This document shows positions 61,610-64,000 of a stretch of 64,000 nucleotides of DNA, piece by piece. Position 1 is the stretch's first letter; the number at the start of each line of letters is the position of its first letter. The DNA is from Chrysoperla carnea (lineage: Eukaryota; Arthropoda; Insecta; Neuroptera; Chrysopidae): the NCBI RefSeq assembly GCF_905475395.1, contig NC_058337.1, positions 11,768,983 to 11,832,982 on the forward strand. Direction: 5' to 3'. The position numbers and the translations under genes are program-made. Below the pieces are notes generated by a model. That model did no database searches. It was given only the letters and a program-made list of their open reading frames with translations, and was not told the DNA's origin.

Positions 61610-62465
61610 AAGTATAGATACATGATTACATTAAAGCTATTAACAGATTAATAATCACTTGCCAAATATCGGATATTATAACCTCTAAATTATAGAAAAT
61701 AAAAAACCAATGGGATGTACAAAATTTGCAATAATAATTTTAGCGATTTACTTCCATATGAAAATAAGATTTCTAATAATAAATAATTAGGGAAATTAAT
61801 TTAATCTATATACTTAATTAATTCTTACTTAATCTAGATACTTACTTACTTTTAATCTTTTCAACCTTCGTATTTTCCTATTAAAAACTATAAATATAAT
61901 ATAATTATAAGGTATAAGGTGATATAAATAATAAGCGAATCATATTATAACCTGAAATTTATGATAAATTGTTCATTGAAAAGAAAAACTTAACTTTTAT
62001 AATAAATAAAGTTATAGAAAATAAAGTTTACTATAATTTTCTATAACGTCATTTTTTCGATAAGTTTACTAATAACAGAGAAAACGTTCTAAAATCAGAG
62101 GGTTCTAAAATATTTATAATTTTTTATCTTAGAACATTAATTTCTCTGTAAATAAAACGAAAAAGGCGGTTAAACTTAACGAAAAAACGGTTTGATGATA
62201 AATTGTTGTAAACTTTAATTTTTGCCACTTTGCTAATTATAAAATTTAAGCTTTCCTATTTTTAAAATTAAGAAAGATAATTAATGAAGTCGAACCCCCA
62301 ACCGTCTGATCGAAAATGCCAACTCACTATTTTGCTGTAATTTCGTGAACATTTCAAAGTGTCGTTTTGGTTCTTCGACCAAAAATTAAAAATACAAAAT
62401 GATCAATTTAGTTTACTTTTGAAAATTTTCCACATTGACAGAGAAATTAATTTTTAGCAAAAACT
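61610..62465. other. intergenic, no feature recognised
   Basis: AT-rich sequence without supported gene or repeat. Confidence 0.4.
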
Positions 62466-62472
62466 GTTCTTT

Positions 62473-62575
62473 TCGTTTTATCTGAATCGATCATAACTTT
62501 CGAGTTTCGTTTTATCCGAAACGATCATAACTTTCGAGTTTCGTTTTATCCGAAACGATCATAACTTTCGAGTTA
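62473..62575. repeat. 34-bp minisatellite, three units
   Basis: The unit contains TTCGTTTTATCCGAAACGAT and CATAACTTTCGAG. The second and third units are identical; the first differs at two or three positions. Confidence 0.93.
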
Positions 62576-63556
62576 TTCAAGATTGAAAAGTCTTTTCATA
62601 TAATTCATGTCTTTGAAATTTTGAATGATAATGAACAATGGCAAGTGGCACAATTTCAAGGGTGGCACAAAAAACAGGTACATTTCTCATAAGCCGTACA
62701 GAGAATCGATATGGATTTTTCACAAAAGATATATAAATAGATGATTAATTGATAATAAATATTACAAATTTTTATTATTTTCATTTCAACTCTTTAAGGT
62801 ATTTCGATACCGTAAATTGAAAATGATACCCATCACCTTTTTTGAGAGCTGGATCCGCGTTGTCGAGGCCAACATTTAAAAGAAAAAAAAAAACAAAGTA
62901 CATTTTTAAAGCACACAGTAGTTCGACCTTTTAATTCTGATTTAAAATAACTTATATTTAGCAAAAATATCAATTCGAATCAATTAACTTGTACTATTTG
63001 GTTTGAAAACACACTTTAAAGTTCAAAAAGTTAGCCTCGATAAAATAACTCAAGTAAAGGTATTAACATTTTTGTTCTATTTAATTATTTAGAAAAATTT
63101 TAGAATTTCATGTTTCATATCTCATTTCATGACCATAAAGTTATTATTAGATTAAATTATTTTCCACTTAAGAAGTTGAGCTTAAGGCAATGATTATAAT
63201 ATCTTCGATATTTAATTACATAACTGGTTTGAAAATAAAATGAAACTTTAAGACGCTGATGTTCACAATGAAGGGAATTTAATAGTTTTTCACAAATGTG
63301 TCGAAGTTATGCTACATTTAATTTGAAGAGTGCTTACAATGAGAATAATGAATTAATATTTCTCTAATTTGGTAGAATCGAAGATGATGTACATAATGAC
63401 TTAATAATCCAATAAAATAACTAATGTGAAAATGTTATACCAAAAAATTTGATTATTAATCTACCCTTTTATTTATATTATACCTTACATTAAATTTATT
63501 ATTTAATTAAAATTAATTTTATGCTTTATCATCAGAATCAGTAGGCATAAAAATTT

Positions 63557-64000
63557 TTGGAATGGACCTATTTTTCAAAAAAATTTACTGATGAAATGAA
63601 TTTGCTGTTTGCATTTCTTAATAAAAGTCGGAAAAAAATTGCAAAATTTTCTATTATAGTTTTTATACACATATCTAGTATGGTAGCTGATTTACTTTGG
63701 CTCTTAAGCACCCATTTCCAAATAACTAACCCCACGACTCTGAAATGCGCTTAGGTGGATTTAAACATGGACAAAATTATGTTGCCGGGGTATCACATTA
63801 ACGATATTTTAGATGGAATGGACCTATTTTTCAAAAATTTACTGATGAAAATAATTTTCTGTTTGCATTTCTTAATAAAATTATATACATATCTAGTATG
63901 GTAGCTGATTTACCTTGACTCTTAAGCATCCATTTCCAAATAACTAACCCAACGACTCTGAAATGCGCTTAGGTGAATTTAAACGATATTATGGACAAAA
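63557..64000 (+). repeat. tandem duplication, about 255-bp period, cut by window end
   Basis: Unit 1 begins GGAATGGACCTATTTTTCAA near 63559 and unit 2 near 63815. Both contain CTAGTATGGTAGCTGATTTA and GACTCTGAAATGCGCTTAGG. A deletion in unit 2 removes about 40 bases. The frame 63557-63754 lies in unit 1 and is not conserved in unit 2. Confidence 0.9.

Noticed and set aside
1..64000. tRNA, rRNA, snRNA or miRNA genes
   Set aside because: No cloverleaf with A/B box spacing or rRNA-like block was seen by eye; hairpins present belong to repeats. A covariance-model scan would be decisive and was not possible.

Overview
The window reads as nuclear DNA of an insect or close arthropod relative. It is strongly AT-rich, its genes are split by introns with ordinary GT-AG borders, and most of the non-coding sequence is decayed DNA transposons of kinds common in insect genomes (mariner, a second mariner-like lineage, hAT, Helitron-like, terminal-inverted-repeat miniatures). 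I see no prokaryotic operon, tRNA, rRNA or CRISPR array. The species cannot be named from the sequence.

Two protein-coding genes can be supported, both on the + strand and both encoding CRAL-TRIO (Sec14-like) lipid-binding proteins of the clavesin / alpha-tocopherol-transfer-protein-like / retinaldehyde-binding-protein-like group. Gene 1 enters from the left edge. Its last four coding exons are 431-525, 4427-4577, 6002-6195 and 8182-8604, giving 286 residues plus the stop, with a poly(A) signal at 8706. Gene 2 is complete: exons 22567-22654, 44754-44845, 54699-55040, 56949-57059, 57131-57272 and 57795-57829, 269 residues, poly(A) signal at 57938. They lie head to tail about 14 kb apart, share three intron positions and phases, and are probably an old tandem duplication. 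Gene 2 has a 22-kb first intron and a 9.9-kb second intron.

The rest is repeats. (a) A family of about 530-600 bp that runs from ATACCATG to CACTTG has about 16 copies or fragments in both orientations; I do not recognise it as a named family. (b) Helitron-like elements with 5'-TC and 3'-CTAG ends lie at 14891-16410, 18996-19910 (minus), about 31291-31780 and, split by later insertions, 38263-40044. (c) Many inverted-repeat elements are present; three have clear target duplications: a hAT-like one (8 bp), a Harbinger-like one (TTA) and a small one (TTTA). (d) Broken transposase remnants include mariner 6653-7117 (minus), a mariner-like one with a mutated catalytic Asp at 16510-16980 (minus), hAT at about 12030, 17125-17590 (minus) and 47753-48190, and a LINE ORF2 tail at about 58130-58480. 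(e) Tandem minisatellites occur at 7938, 19168, 62473 and elsewhere.

Region by region: 1-8.7 kb is gene 1 with element-filled introns. 8.7-22.5 kb is intergenic and repeat-rich. 22.5-57.9 kb is gene 2, with dozens of elements in introns 1 and 2 and an unbroken run of inverted-repeat elements before exon 4. 57.9-64 kb is intergenic, with a LINE tail, one more ATACCATG-family copy, two inverted-repeat elements and tandem duplications. All exon models come from splice signals, frame continuity and protein-family likeness; no transcript data were available.
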